NCBI GenBank assembly: GCA_016296505.1
Contig: JAEDJD010000005.1
Location: 1-64,000 of the forward strand
From: Oscillospiraceae bacterium
GTDB lineage: Bacteria; Bacillota; Clostridia; Oscillospirales; Ruminococcaceae
Direction of reading: 5' to 3'
Length of the DNA stretch: 64,000 bases
Shown here: in pieces, positions 25,259 to 33,135 of the stretch
Position numbering within the stretch: position 1 is the stretch's first letter
Layout of the letters: each line of letters begins with the position of its first letter
Translations under genes and position numbers: made by a program
The notes under the pieces: generated by a model
Database searches by the model: none
What the model was told of the DNA's origin: nothing
Seen by the model: only the letters and a program-made list of their open reading frames with translations

Positions 25259-26295
25259 TCCCCGTTATACTTTAATTGCTTAGGTGTATATCTTGAATAT
25301 TTCTTCATAATAGGAAAGAAAACTAATGCTTGAAGAGCAATAAAGACTATAGTAATAAAAATAATGTTGCCATTTGAGAGTTGAATATTATAGAAGAATT
25401 CATTTCTGATAGCAGCTTCGATAAAGACTTTAAATACAATTACACCAATTATGTATGCGGGCAGACTTAATATTTCTAATTCAATAAAGAACAGCATAAA
25501 CCCTTGTTTTATGTTACTGCCACATATCTGTATAATAGCGTAAGTGTTCCTTCTAGTTTTCAAAAGATATTGATAAAGTCTCAGTAATGTTATAATGGAC
25601 ATAAGAGAAAGAGATATAGCAATATAAAAATATTTATTATTCAAAAAACTGGAGATGTAATTAACAGCTTGTGGTTCTGAGATGCTTGCGTTTTCAAAAT
25701 ATGGTGTAAGCTTATCAGATATTTTATGTATTTTATGTTGCGAAAACTGATCTGTTAGCATAATTTCCAACTTACATACTTCTGTATCATCACTTAAGGA
25801 GGTATAATTAACCTGATTAAAAAATTGATAAATCCGCTTTCCAACCACCTTATAGTTTACATTATTAATCTGCAGAAAGTTACCAATATCCGCATATTCT
25901 CCGGATACGGTTCCTATTATAATCTGAGGCTCATCCGATTCATCAAAGTCAGTACCATATTGTATTGCATAATCCCAATGCCTATAAGTAGCAAACATAC
26001 TTTTTTGACTATATGGATCATCATATAAAAAAACCTTTATGTTATCTATTTCAGGTATTTCTCTTGTGCTACTTTCTATTGATTTTTGCAGTTCCTTAAA
26101 CATGATTTCATTATTATATGTTAAAATGAAGGACGGCTTTTTATAAACATAATTCACAAGTGAAAAAGCCTGTCCAAATGAATATAAGATTGTTATAGTT
26201 GCAATCATAACACCAAGTACAAAAAGGAATAATACAATTTTTTCTTTTTTCCAGATAGTTCTAATATTTTGGAATACAAGTAGTATCAGCTTCAT
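25255..26295 (-). CDS. FtsX/MacB-like ABC permease 2
   Basis: This 346-residue protein has the same plan as permease 1: an N-terminal TM (KIVLFLFVLGVMIATITIL), an external domain (~40-225), three TM helices (FYIAISLSLMSIITLLRL; FIELEILSLPAYIIGVIVF; GNIIFITIVFIALQALVFF) and the end SRYTPKQLKYN. Start at 26295 has GGAGAG eight bases upstream. The two permeases probably form a heterodimer. Confidence 0.82.
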   Translation of the reverse strand: MKLILLVFQNIRTIWKKEKIVLFLFVLGVMIATITILYSFGQAFSLVNYVYKKPSFILTYNNEIMFKELQKSIESSTREIPEIDNIKVFLYDDPYSQKSMFATYRHWDYAIQYGTDFDESDEPQIIIGTVSGEYADIGNFLQINNVNYKVVGKRIYQFFNQVNYTSLSDDTEVCKLEIMLTDQFSQHKIHKISDKLTPYFENASISEPQAVNYISSFLNNKYFYIAISLSLMSIITLLRLYQYLLKTRRNTYAIIQICGSNIKQGFMLFFIELEILSLPAYIIGVIVFKVFIEAAIRNEFFYNIQLSNGNIIFITIVFIALQALVFFPIMKKYSRYTPKQLKYNGE

Positions 26296-26300
26296 GTTTT

Positions 26301-26969
26301 TCACTCTCCAAAAATATGCTCCCCCCATTTTTGTTTTGCCAAATCATCAAGGTTTAGAAAGAGGTCATAGTATTCTAAGTACATATCTTCATAATCGCCT
26401 GTTTCTTCTTTACTTGTTGTATATTCAATTGGAATAATTCTTTCTATATTTCCGTCCATATCAATCTGATAGCTGGCACCAGTTTCAATATAGTCTTTTT
26501 GATCTGAACTATACTCATATCTTTTAAAAACCTGAATATGCTTTTTGTCTGGATAATTGTATTCAACTGATTCGCCAACTATATCTTTATTGATAGTTGA
26601 ATCAAAGACTATATGCTGTACCCCAAGAATATACGACCTATCAAATAAATAAAAAGGAATCCTGACAGTATAGCAAATATCATTTTCTTCATCTTGAACA
26701 CAATAATAAGTAGAATCGATGTATTCGTCTGAATTAGCATATTCCACTGAAAAGAATGCTTTGTATGCATTAACTATGTTTATAATCGGAGAATAGTTTA
26801 CACCTATAGCTTCTAGTTTTGGTGCGATAGTTTTAGATAAATAGACATACCAAATGACATTCCAAGACAAAAAGCCCAGAATAGCACTCATAATAAAGGC
26901 TATAATAATGATATACCCTTTCTTTTTTTTGACTTCTGATTTGTAAGCTTGACTTCTTAGTGGTTTCAT
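26301..26969 (-). CDS. Single-pass membrane protein of the agr-linked export operon
   Basis: This 222-residue protein has a basic N-terminus, one TM helix (GYIIIIAFIMSAILGFLSW) and an extracytoplasmic domain rich in Tyr, Asp and Glu. No enzyme motif is recognised. Start at 26969 has GGGGGAG. It sits between the secreted peptide gene and the permeases, 5 bp before permease 2. An immunity protein or export adaptor is inferred from position only. Confidence 0.7.
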   Translation of the reverse strand: MKPLRSQAYKSEVKKKKGYIIIIAFIMSAILGFLSWNVIWYVYLSKTIAPKLEAIGVNYSPIINIVNAYKAFFSVEYANSDEYIDSTYYCVQDEENDICYTVRIPFYLFDRSYILGVQHIVFDSTINKDIVGESVEYNYPDKKHIQVFKRYEYSSDQKDYIETGASYQIDMDGNIERIIPIEYTTSKEETGDYEDMYLEYYDLFLNLDDLAKQKWGEHIFGE

Positions 26970-27037
26970 GTTGCTCCCCCTTACAGGTAAGCGGACGCAA
27001 TACAACTATCGCATCCGCTTTTAATCATAGTATTTAG

Positions 27038-27499
27038 TTAATTGAGCCAATAGCACAGGTATGAATCAGCCTGTGTGGTATATCCTTCGTGATAAGTATG
27101 AGTTGGCGTAAAGAAAGAAGCGTTGATATTCGCAAATTTATTCGCCGGACGGATTTCTTCTCCATACTGATTATATTCATGTTGGTCATTCAGATAGCTT
27201 TTGGCAGTTCCAGAGCTGTTCCATTCACAAACATATACCGTCTTGAAGTCACCAGTGCTAGTAGAGAATTTAGTCGAACAATTGTTAGTCCCCTGCAATT
27301 GCCCCATAACAGCAGCATCATAAGGAGTTCCGTTCAAGTCGGTTTTCTCAAATTTTCTATCTGTATAGGTATAGCTGCTTGCAAAAGATTCGGACTTTCC
27401 ATAATACTGTGTGCTTGCGCTTGCAGTGATAGGAACGATTGAGCTAATGGCACATCCAACAATAGCTGCCGTTCCAACTATTACTTTGAATTTTCTCAT
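27038..27499 (-). CDS. Secreted small protein, candidate bacteriocin
   Basis: This 153-residue precursor has a Sec signal peptide (MRKFKVIVGTAAIVGCAISS..., likely cut after SASAS). The ~125-residue mature part is rich in Tyr, Ser, Thr and Asn with three Cys and ends in an aromatic stretch (LCYWLN). A small aromatic secreted protein encoded with an FtsX-type ABC exporter recalls lactococcin 972-like bacteriocin loci, but I see no decisive sequence match. It is 23 bp downstream of agrB and so should be induced by the quorum signal. RBS AGTGAGG is present. Confidence 0.6.
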   Translation of the reverse strand: MRKFKVIVGTAAIVGCAISSIVPITASASTQYYGKSESFASSYTYTDRKFEKTDLNGTPYDAAVMGQLQGTNNCSTKFSTSTGDFKTVYVCEWNSSGTAKSYLNDQHEYNQYGEEIRPANKFANINASFFTPTHTYHEGYTTQADSYLCYWLN

Positions 27500-27522
27500 G
27501 ATTAAACCTCACTTTCTATGTT

Positions 27523-28113
27523 TCAAATGATATTAGAGTAGCGATTTAATCCATTCTTAATCTTTCCAGCTATTAAAATACAGCCTGTCATTGTGAAAGC
27601 CAATATAAAGCAGAGCATAACTTGCTTTGCTCCGTATAAGATAGCAATCACGCAGAAAAAGGTTTCTATAGCCATAATTACATACGCTCGTTTTCTGTAA
27701 ACAACCTGCTCTATGTCATCAAGCGGCTTGTTAGCATCTTCCACAGGAGCAAGAATAAGAATAACTGCACATGAAATCACAAGGGCGATGATGCAAATGA
27801 ATGTCGGTATATACAAGTATTTCATTGCCAAAAGAACCGCAATCATCAAAAGAATGGAATAAACATAGCATCGGGTAGCTGTCCGAGCGTGATAACCGCC
27901 AGCATAACTTCTTAACGGAGCGTATAACGCCATAAAGAGTATTGCTTGCCATAGCTCTTTCATAACAACACCGATTACTATTACGGTAACAGCATTTAGT
28001 AAAATCGTAAGTCCCTGCTGAAACCCAAATCGACATATCTCATACTGTTCACTTGAAATTGAATTGTTTTCTTGTAATTTCTTGGTGATCGTATCAGCCG
28101 TTTTAGCAAACAT
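27523..28113 (-). CDS. agrB: AgrB, autoinducer-processing membrane protease
   Basis: This 196-residue polytopic membrane protein has the catalytic pair in RSYAGGYHARTATRCYVYS (His and, seven residues on, Cys), as in AgrB. It cuts the C-terminal part of AgrD and forms the thiolactone. Several TM helices follow (ILLMIAVLLAMKYLYI; FICIIALVISCAVILIL; others). The ATG overlaps the stop of agrD (TGATG), so the two are translationally coupled. Confidence 0.92.
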   Translation of the reverse strand: MFAKTADTITKKLQENNSISSEQYEICRFGFQQGLTILLNAVTVIVIGVVMKELWQAILFMALYAPLRSYAGGYHARTATRCYVYSILLMIAVLLAMKYLYIPTFICIIALVISCAVILILAPVEDANKPLDDIEQVVYRKRAYVIMAIETFFCVIAILYGAKQVMLCFILAFTMTGCILIAGKIKNGLNRYSNII

Positions 28114-28256
28114 CAGAATTTGCGAAGTCTCTTAGCTTCGTCCGGCAACGAGTCTTGGTGCATAATGCAAACGCAGGCTGCGTTTGCATTCATAGTAGTT
28201 ACTACTATGGCTAACGCCGCAAGAAAGCCACCGTACCTCTGAAAGAGTTTCTTCAT
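28113..28256 (-). CDS. agrD: AgrD, cyclic autoinducing-peptide precursor
   Basis: A 47-codon gene fills the space before agrB: start ATG (28256-28254) with AAAAGGGGGTGAG upstream, stop TGA overlapping agrB. It has an amphipathic leader (MKKLFQRYGGFLAALAIVV), then the core NANAACVCIMHQD and the acidic/basic tail LPDEAKRLRKF. This matches clostridial AgrD precursors (C....HQP..P.E.K.LRKF). By analogy, the autoinducer would be a five-residue thiolactone ring CVCIM, with an alternative Cys two residues on; the exact ends are inferred. Confidence 0.9.
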   Translation of the reverse strand: MKKLFQRYGGFLAALAIVVTTMNANAACVCIMHQDSLPDEAKRLRKF

Positions 28257-28283
28257 CACGCTCACCCCCTTTTCCTTTTGGCA

Positions 28284-28355
28284 CTTTTATTATAGCACAT
28301 TTAAGGGGCTTGTGCGAGAAGATGGTACGAAATGCCGGTTTCTTGGTACGAAATG
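28284..28355 (-). promoter_or_regulatory. agrDB promoter with LytTR-type direct repeats
   Basis: On the minus strand two copies of CATTTCGTACCA (28355-28344 and 28334-28323) are spaced exactly 21 bp, two helical turns, as for AgrA/LytTR sites. TATAAT (28294-28289) lies 28 bp downstream, without a good -35. It should drive agrD, agrB and the export operon when AgrA is phosphorylated. Confidence 0.82.
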
Positions 28356-28385
28356 ACGAAAGAAATTATATCAGACCGAAATCTC

Positions 28386-29666
28386 TCATATATACATTAT
28401 TATATCAACTGTAAAGATGTTGTCAGTATAATCAATATCTATGTAGCCTTTGTATTTGTTGACTGCTTTTGCTATGTTGTTCAAACCATATCCATGTTGC
28501 TTAGAGTTCTGTTTAGCAGATACTATCTTTCCGTCCTTACACAATACATCGCCAGTATACGGATTTGATGTGCGAACGATAAGCCTTCCTTGGCTAAATA
28601 CTACTTTTATAGTTAAGTTCCGCCTATCCTCTGGAACATCTGCAAGTGCATTCAACGCATTATCTATTAGATTACCGAGGATAGCAACTAAATCAGTAGT
28701 TTCAATGTCTATCTGCTTCGGAACTGCTATTTCAGTTTTAACCTTGATTTTATCATTAAGGGCATTCTGTAATTTATAGTTAATCAGACCGTCAACAATG
28801 ACATTTCCTGATGTACTATATATTATCTTGCTTTTTGTCAGCGAAGTCAGGCGACTTAATTGGTTTTCAGCTTCTCCGTATTGATGCGATTTGATTAGTT
28901 GCGAAAGAGCAATAAACTGATTATTCATATCATGACGAAACTCTTGCAGCTCCTCTGTGGAAGATTGCATGATCTCGCATTGCTTACTATATAATGTATT
29001 CTCCGTTTCTAAAATAGACAGCTTTGATTGACGGACATAGCTTTTTGAAAGTGAATCGTACAGATAAAAAGCTGAAATATTGATAACAAATAGGATAATA
29101 ACCGATGTGATAACCTTGTATTGCGATGGGGAATCGCTGCTTACAAACATAATTTCATAGCCTAAAGTAGATATAGGAATCAGAATAGAAGAAAGCCATA
29201 GATTCCAACCGACATTTTGTTTTTCTTTGGAGATTTTATAATTATGCAAAAGTAATGCTTCAATGAATGCCATTATTTTCGAGACGATTACCCCGATACT
29301 ATTGCTATAGCTGCCATCTACAAAAAAAGAAAAATGCAGATAGCCGGTAGCAGCCCCTACAATCAGTTCTGGGAACAACATGAATACTATTATATATGTT
29401 GAATACATCATGCGTTTCTGCATTGTTGATTCATACATCAGGGAGATACAAAATACTATTGCCCAATTAAGTGCGAGCGTAATGATAGGAATATCATACA
29501 TCAAATACGCTAATGATGTTACGATAAAATACGATAGATAGGCAATATTTGCCGCTAACTTATTTGTGTTATTCTTTGAAAAAAATAGCTTCATAAAGCG
29601 GTGTATTATAAAAATAGTAAAGAAATTTGAGATAAGGTATATAATGTTGTAAGTAGTAAATTTCAT
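28386..29666 (-). CDS. agrC: AgrC-like sensor histidine kinase
   Basis: This 426-residue kinase has six or seven N-terminal TM helices (~1-205), a coiled coil, then the HPK10-type dimerisation box ELQEFRHDMNNQFIALSQL with the phospho-acceptor His. The N box is ILGNLIDNALNAL and the G box is HGYGLNNI. It should sense the AgrD-derived peptide. Start at 29666 has GGAGG and lies one base after the agrA stop, so agrA and agrC form a unit with its own promoter. Confidence 0.92.
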   Translation of the reverse strand: MKFTTYNIIYLISNFFTIFIIHRFMKLFFSKNNTNKLAANIAYLSYFIVTSLAYLMYDIPIITLALNWAIVFCISLMYESTMQKRMMYSTYIIVFMLFPELIVGAATGYLHFSFFVDGSYSNSIGVIVSKIMAFIEALLLHNYKISKEKQNVGWNLWLSSILIPISTLGYEIMFVSSDSPSQYKVITSVIILFVINISAFYLYDSLSKSYVRQSKLSILETENTLYSKQCEIMQSSTEELQEFRHDMNNQFIALSQLIKSHQYGEAENQLSRLTSLTKSKIIYSTSGNVIVDGLINYKLQNALNDKIKVKTEIAVPKQIDIETTDLVAILGNLIDNALNALADVPEDRRNLTIKVVFSQGRLIVRTSNPYTGDVLCKDGKIVSAKQNSKQHGYGLNNIAKAVNKYKGYIDIDYTDNIFTVDIIMYI

Positions 29667-29667
29667 A

Positions 29668-30387
29668 TTAGTGTCCTCCGTTTTCAAAATGAAGCTGTAG
29701 CTTGGATATATCATCTCTCTTTCCTTTGGCTATTGGTACTTCGTCACCATTGACCATAATAATAGCATCTGCTTGAAATGCTTTAATGAAGCGATAGTTG
29801 ACAAGATAAGACTTATGTGGGGAGATAAAGCCTTGCGTACTTAGCTGTTCTATCAGACTGCTCATAGTACCATAAAACTCTTCTTTTGAAGATAAAGAAA
29901 CTATACTGATCAGTTTTCTGTTGCTCTTAAAGTACAGAACAGAACTTAGATTTACCCAATATGTATCATGACCATATTTATAATGAAATAGATCGTTCTT
30001 ATCTCCATATATACGCATATACTTTTCAAGAGTAGTGCGGATCACATCTGCATCGAAAGGTTTTTCAATGAAAGAGAATGGGCGAAAGGCGAATAATTGT
30101 CGGTCATATTCTGTCTTGCCTGATACATAAACAATCTGAGCTGACTCATCATAAACCTCGTTTCTGATACAATCGCTGATTGTAATGCCTGATTCGTCAT
30201 CAAGTTCAATGTCAAGAAAGAATATGTTGTACATACTGCCGTCTATTAAATGCTTTTTTAGAATTGAGCCTGATGAGAAAATATCTATCTCACTTTCGAT
30301 ATGAAGCTTCTTACAGGCTTGAAGTATAAACGTTTCAAGCTCCGAGCAAACTTTTTCTTCATCGTCACATAAAGCGATTCTGAGCAT
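29668..30387 (-). CDS. agrA: AgrA-like response regulator (LytTR)
   Basis: This 239-residue protein has a receiver domain (LRIALCDDEE acidic pair, IFFLDIELDD phospho-acceptor, YVSG, EKPF with the conserved Lys) and a LytTR DNA-binding domain (YWVNLSSVLYFKSNRK...FISPHKSYLVNYRFIKAF). It should bind the two direct repeats at 28323-28355. Start at 30387 has GAGG at good spacing. An ATG two codons earlier is possible. Confidence 0.92.
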   Translation of the reverse strand: MLRIALCDDEEKVCSELETFILQACKKLHIESEIDIFSSGSILKKHLIDGSMYNIFFLDIELDDESGITISDCIRNEVYDESAQIVYVSGKTEYDRQLFAFRPFSFIEKPFDADVIRTTLEKYMRIYGDKNDLFHYKYGHDTYWVNLSSVLYFKSNRKLISIVSLSSKEEFYGTMSSLIEQLSTQGFISPHKSYLVNYRFIKAFQADAIIMVNGDEVPIAKGKRDDISKLQLHFENGGH

Positions 30388-30425
30388 TAACATCACCTCT
30401 AAAATGGTAAAGAGCTTATATATAT

Positions 30426-30454
30426 ATTATAGCACATCTCGTCGTTATTTTCAA
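30426..30454 (-). promoter_or_regulatory. agrAC promoter
   Basis: On the minus strand TTGAAA (30454-30449), a 17 bp spacer and TATAAT (30431-30426) lie ~40 bp before agrA. Confidence 0.8.
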
Positions 30455-30473
30455 TATAAATGCGAGAAAAAGA

Positions 30474-30512
30474 AAAGCACTCTTTTCACTGAGATGATGG
30501 AAAAGAGTGCCG
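30474..30512 (-). terminator. Terminator near right end of element B
   Basis: GCACTCTTTTC (30477-30487) pairs with GAAAAGAGTGC (30500-30510). On the minus strand the stem is followed by TTTTCTTTTTC. It would block read-through from the interrupted host gene into agrA, like the terminator near the right end of element A. Confidence 0.8.
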
Positions 30513-30550
30513 ATACATTATTATCGAATATGGCTGTCTGATCTTATACC

Positions 30551-30561
30551 TGTATCCATTA
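30551..30561. other. Right attachment junction of outer element B
   Basis: TGTATCCATTA is the inverted partner of 2398-2408 and includes the CATTA shared with 2391-2395. Host sequence continues with AATGTGG in the enzyme gene. Confidence 0.88.
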
Positions 30562-32026
30562 AATGTGGTTTCCGACCATGCTGTTCACACGCTTCAAGCA
30601 TCCGGTCAATTTCGTCCCAGTTGTACACGCCCTCGGCAGGATTCAGATCACTCCATTTCGGCGATCCGCTTACGATCGTGACAACATTCCATGCAAGATT
30701 ATTTGCCGAACCGCCAATTCCATACGCAAAGCCATTCGTAGCGTGAATCATATCCGGAGTATAAGCTGTCATCACAAAGCCTTTGTGCGGATTGGAAACA
30801 GCTTTTCCAGAGGCTTCCGTCTGATAATAAACTGTTGACGCCGTATCAAAATTCTTGTATGGATCTTCTGCGATATCTCCCTGCTTTTTCAGTGGAAAAA
30901 GCAGGTTGCTTACCATCTCAGCCATTTTGTCAGCGCCAAGGGCGTTCAGATGCAGGTCATCCGAAGTGTAATACGCTTCCCTCTCGAAATACTGATTTTC
31001 CAGAGAAAGTTCAAGCCATGGGCGAAACAGATCAAGCACAGCAACCTGTTCGGTTTCTGCGATCTCATCAATCACATCGCCAAACCAGCTATTCTTTGGA
31101 AGCGGATATTTTGCTGAGTCATGTCTCTGGCCATGTGGTTTCAGAAGATAGACCGTCATGCCCTTTGCTTTCGCACGCTGCACCATATCCGTCATATTCG
31201 CAAGATAGCCGGTCGGATCGGGCGCGTCGGGATTTGCCTGATACGCCTTCGTATAATCGTTGATTCCCACTGCAAGCAACAGGATATCACCGCTTTTGCC
31301 ATAATACTCGATTGTACCGAACAATGCCTTGTTCAGATCGGAGGAGGTAATGCCGCTTGCCGAAATATTCCGCACATCGTACTGACTCATATCCACATAA
31401 TCGGGCAGAAACTGTCCCCAGCCCCGCACTGCGCCATCCGATACATTGTAGTAGCTTGCCGCAGTCGAATCACCACCGACCCAGATGGTTGGTTTGGTGT
31501 TTGTGCCCGTGGAGGTCTGTTCAATTTCAATCGCACTGATGGAAAATTCCGTTCCCACGCCCGAACCTGCGTAAATATTCAGCTGACCGTCCGTGACGGG
31601 GATTGTAAATGTATCAGTCGCATTACTGCCTGTCAGAAAGAAAAGTTGAGGAATCCTTTCAGCTGTGATTGTCGTTGACTGCACATCGCCCGTTGTGACG
31701 GTGATTTTATATACACCCTCCGGCAGATCAACATGGAAAATATGATTCGGTACATCGGATTTGAACCGCACGGCATCGGATAACGCACCTGTTCCGCTTG
31801 CAGGGACGTTTTCCACGGCGTCGGTATTGGCAAAGCCGTAGCCTTTGGAAGAATCGTAGCCATCCGACGCAGATACGCCAATATAGCCGTCCGCCGCCCC
31901 AAGTCCGCCGAAATCGAATTTCCTAACAATCAGAGAATCGGCTTCTGCATCCAGTTTCAGCGGCATGGGATGCGTTGCCATCGTCATTGCCGCCGCAAGG
32001 ATGGTGGAAAAGCGTTTCAATTTCAT
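30557..32026 (-). pseudogene. 5' half of interrupted dockerin enzyme (CE12-like esterase plus start of DUF4832-like domain)
   Basis: The frame begins with a signal peptide (MKLKRFSTILAAAMTMATHP). An N-terminal beta domain (FDFGGLGAADGYIGV... to ~170) follows, then an SGNH esterase domain (~177-385) with GGDSTAASYY (Ser nucleophile), GITSSDL, VGINDY and SDDLHLNALG (Asp-x-x-His). This combination is typical of CE12 rhamnogalacturonan acetylesterases. From ~410 a second domain begins (NPHKGFVMTAYTPD, GVYNWDEIDRMLEACEQHG), interrupted at codon 490. In the element the frame runs on to a stop at 30521, giving a protein without dockerin. The esterase domain is complete and might still be made and secreted. 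Confidence 0.9.
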
Positions 32027-32352
32027 ATGGGGTTCCTCCTTAACCGTTTTTCCTCATTATATCACAAATTCACCAAAATTTCAATATATAAAACGAAGAA
32101 AATCAGGCTTTTTGTCAGATGTCTGCGGCGTTCCACGGTGTTGTGTGATATGGTCGGTCAAAAAATAAAGGCATCTACCGAGTGGTAAATGCCTGAAAGG
32201 TGTTATTCTGTTTGTAGGTGCGTATCAAACCGTTGCCATTCCGGATTCTTCCTGTTCTTCTTCCTCTGACTGCATGGTCATATCCTGTGTGTCTATTGTC
32301 AGTTCTGCAAGTTCCGAAGTGCTGATAAGGACATCCTGCCATGTCAGATCTC
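32027..32352. other. Intergenic region upstream of the split enzyme gene
   Basis: It holds the promoter of the enzyme gene. It also holds an open stretch on the minus strand (about 32224-32415, ..QFFVGDLTWQDVLISTSELAELT.. to GMATV) that overlaps the end of the AbiEii frame, has no start codon and may be the tail of a lost gene. I see no other gene. Confidence 0.4.
32056..32084 (-). promoter_or_regulatory. Promoter of the dockerin enzyme gene
   Basis: TTGAAA (32084-32079), 17 bp, TATAAT (32061-32056) on the minus strand, followed by AAGGAGG just before the ATG at 32026. Confidence 0.8.
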
Positions 32353-33135
32353 CTACAAAAAACTGTTGTTTTTGAAGTTGTTCCAGTCCCTTTCCATCAA
32401 TTCACTTTGCTTGACTTCATCCAGTATTTCATAGAAACGTGGAATCAGATGAACAGTATCTCGCTTCTGACTGGTAGCAAGAAATGCTTTCTGCAGATTC
32501 TCGATAACAATTGAATCCTTTTCCTGTTCCAGAATAACATGAATGTCATAGAAATCACGCATTCTTGTATTGGCTGTTCCTCTTGCCATAACCGTTTCAA
32601 GCTTTTCTGCAAGAAGAGTTTCTATGTTGTAGGTATAAATCGGAATCGACCGTTCCTCAAACATCAGCTTATAGGAATACATGACCGCCGCAGGTGTAAT
32701 CACATCACCCGTGGAAATATCAATCTTGATTCTTTCATTCATTTTATCAAATTGAGCTCCCAGCGTAAAGCGGATTCCGGGATAATCATGTTCTTCCATG
32801 ATGTTTGAAGTCTGTAACACTTTAAATTCTATTCTGTCATCAACAGGAACCTTAATAATTTCATTGATTATCTTCTCTGCATCGGGCATCGTAAGAGGCA
32901 GTGAACGAACGGTTGTGTCTATATCCATCGTAGCACGCATATCAAGTCCGATCAGCGAAGATACCAACATACCGCCTTTCAGAATAAAATCGTCGCGATA
33001 CTCTGACTGCGAGATCCTTTCCAGAAATCGCTCAATAATAAAGTTCCGGACCATCGTCTGAGACTTATTATTTTAATTGGTATCACCGACTAAATTTTTC
33101 ACCTTGTCCTTAAGCTGTCTTGCTGTTTTTATCAT
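32353..33135 (-). pseudogene. AbiEii-type nucleotidyltransferase toxin with early nonsense codon
   Basis: The frame begins at ATG 33135, overlapping the antitoxin stop (ATGA), and encodes MIKTARQLKDKVKNLVGDTN. It then meets TAA at 33075-33073 and continues in the same frame NNKSQTMVRNFIIERFLERISQSEY. The rest is a full AbiEii nucleotidyltransferase: FILKGGMLVSSLIG, RATMDIDTTVRS (G[GS]-x-DxD type site), KIDISTGD, TLLAEKLETVMARG, MRDFYDIHVI. The single stop is the only defect. A restart at ATG 33054 would lose 27 residues and has no ribosome site. The toxin is probably dead or made at very low level. Confidence 0.85.

Noticed and set aside
2391..30561. Self-transmissible conjugative element
   Set aside because: No coupling protein, VirB4-like ATPase or other type IV secretion gene is present; only relaxases and accessory genes are, so it is at most mobilizable.
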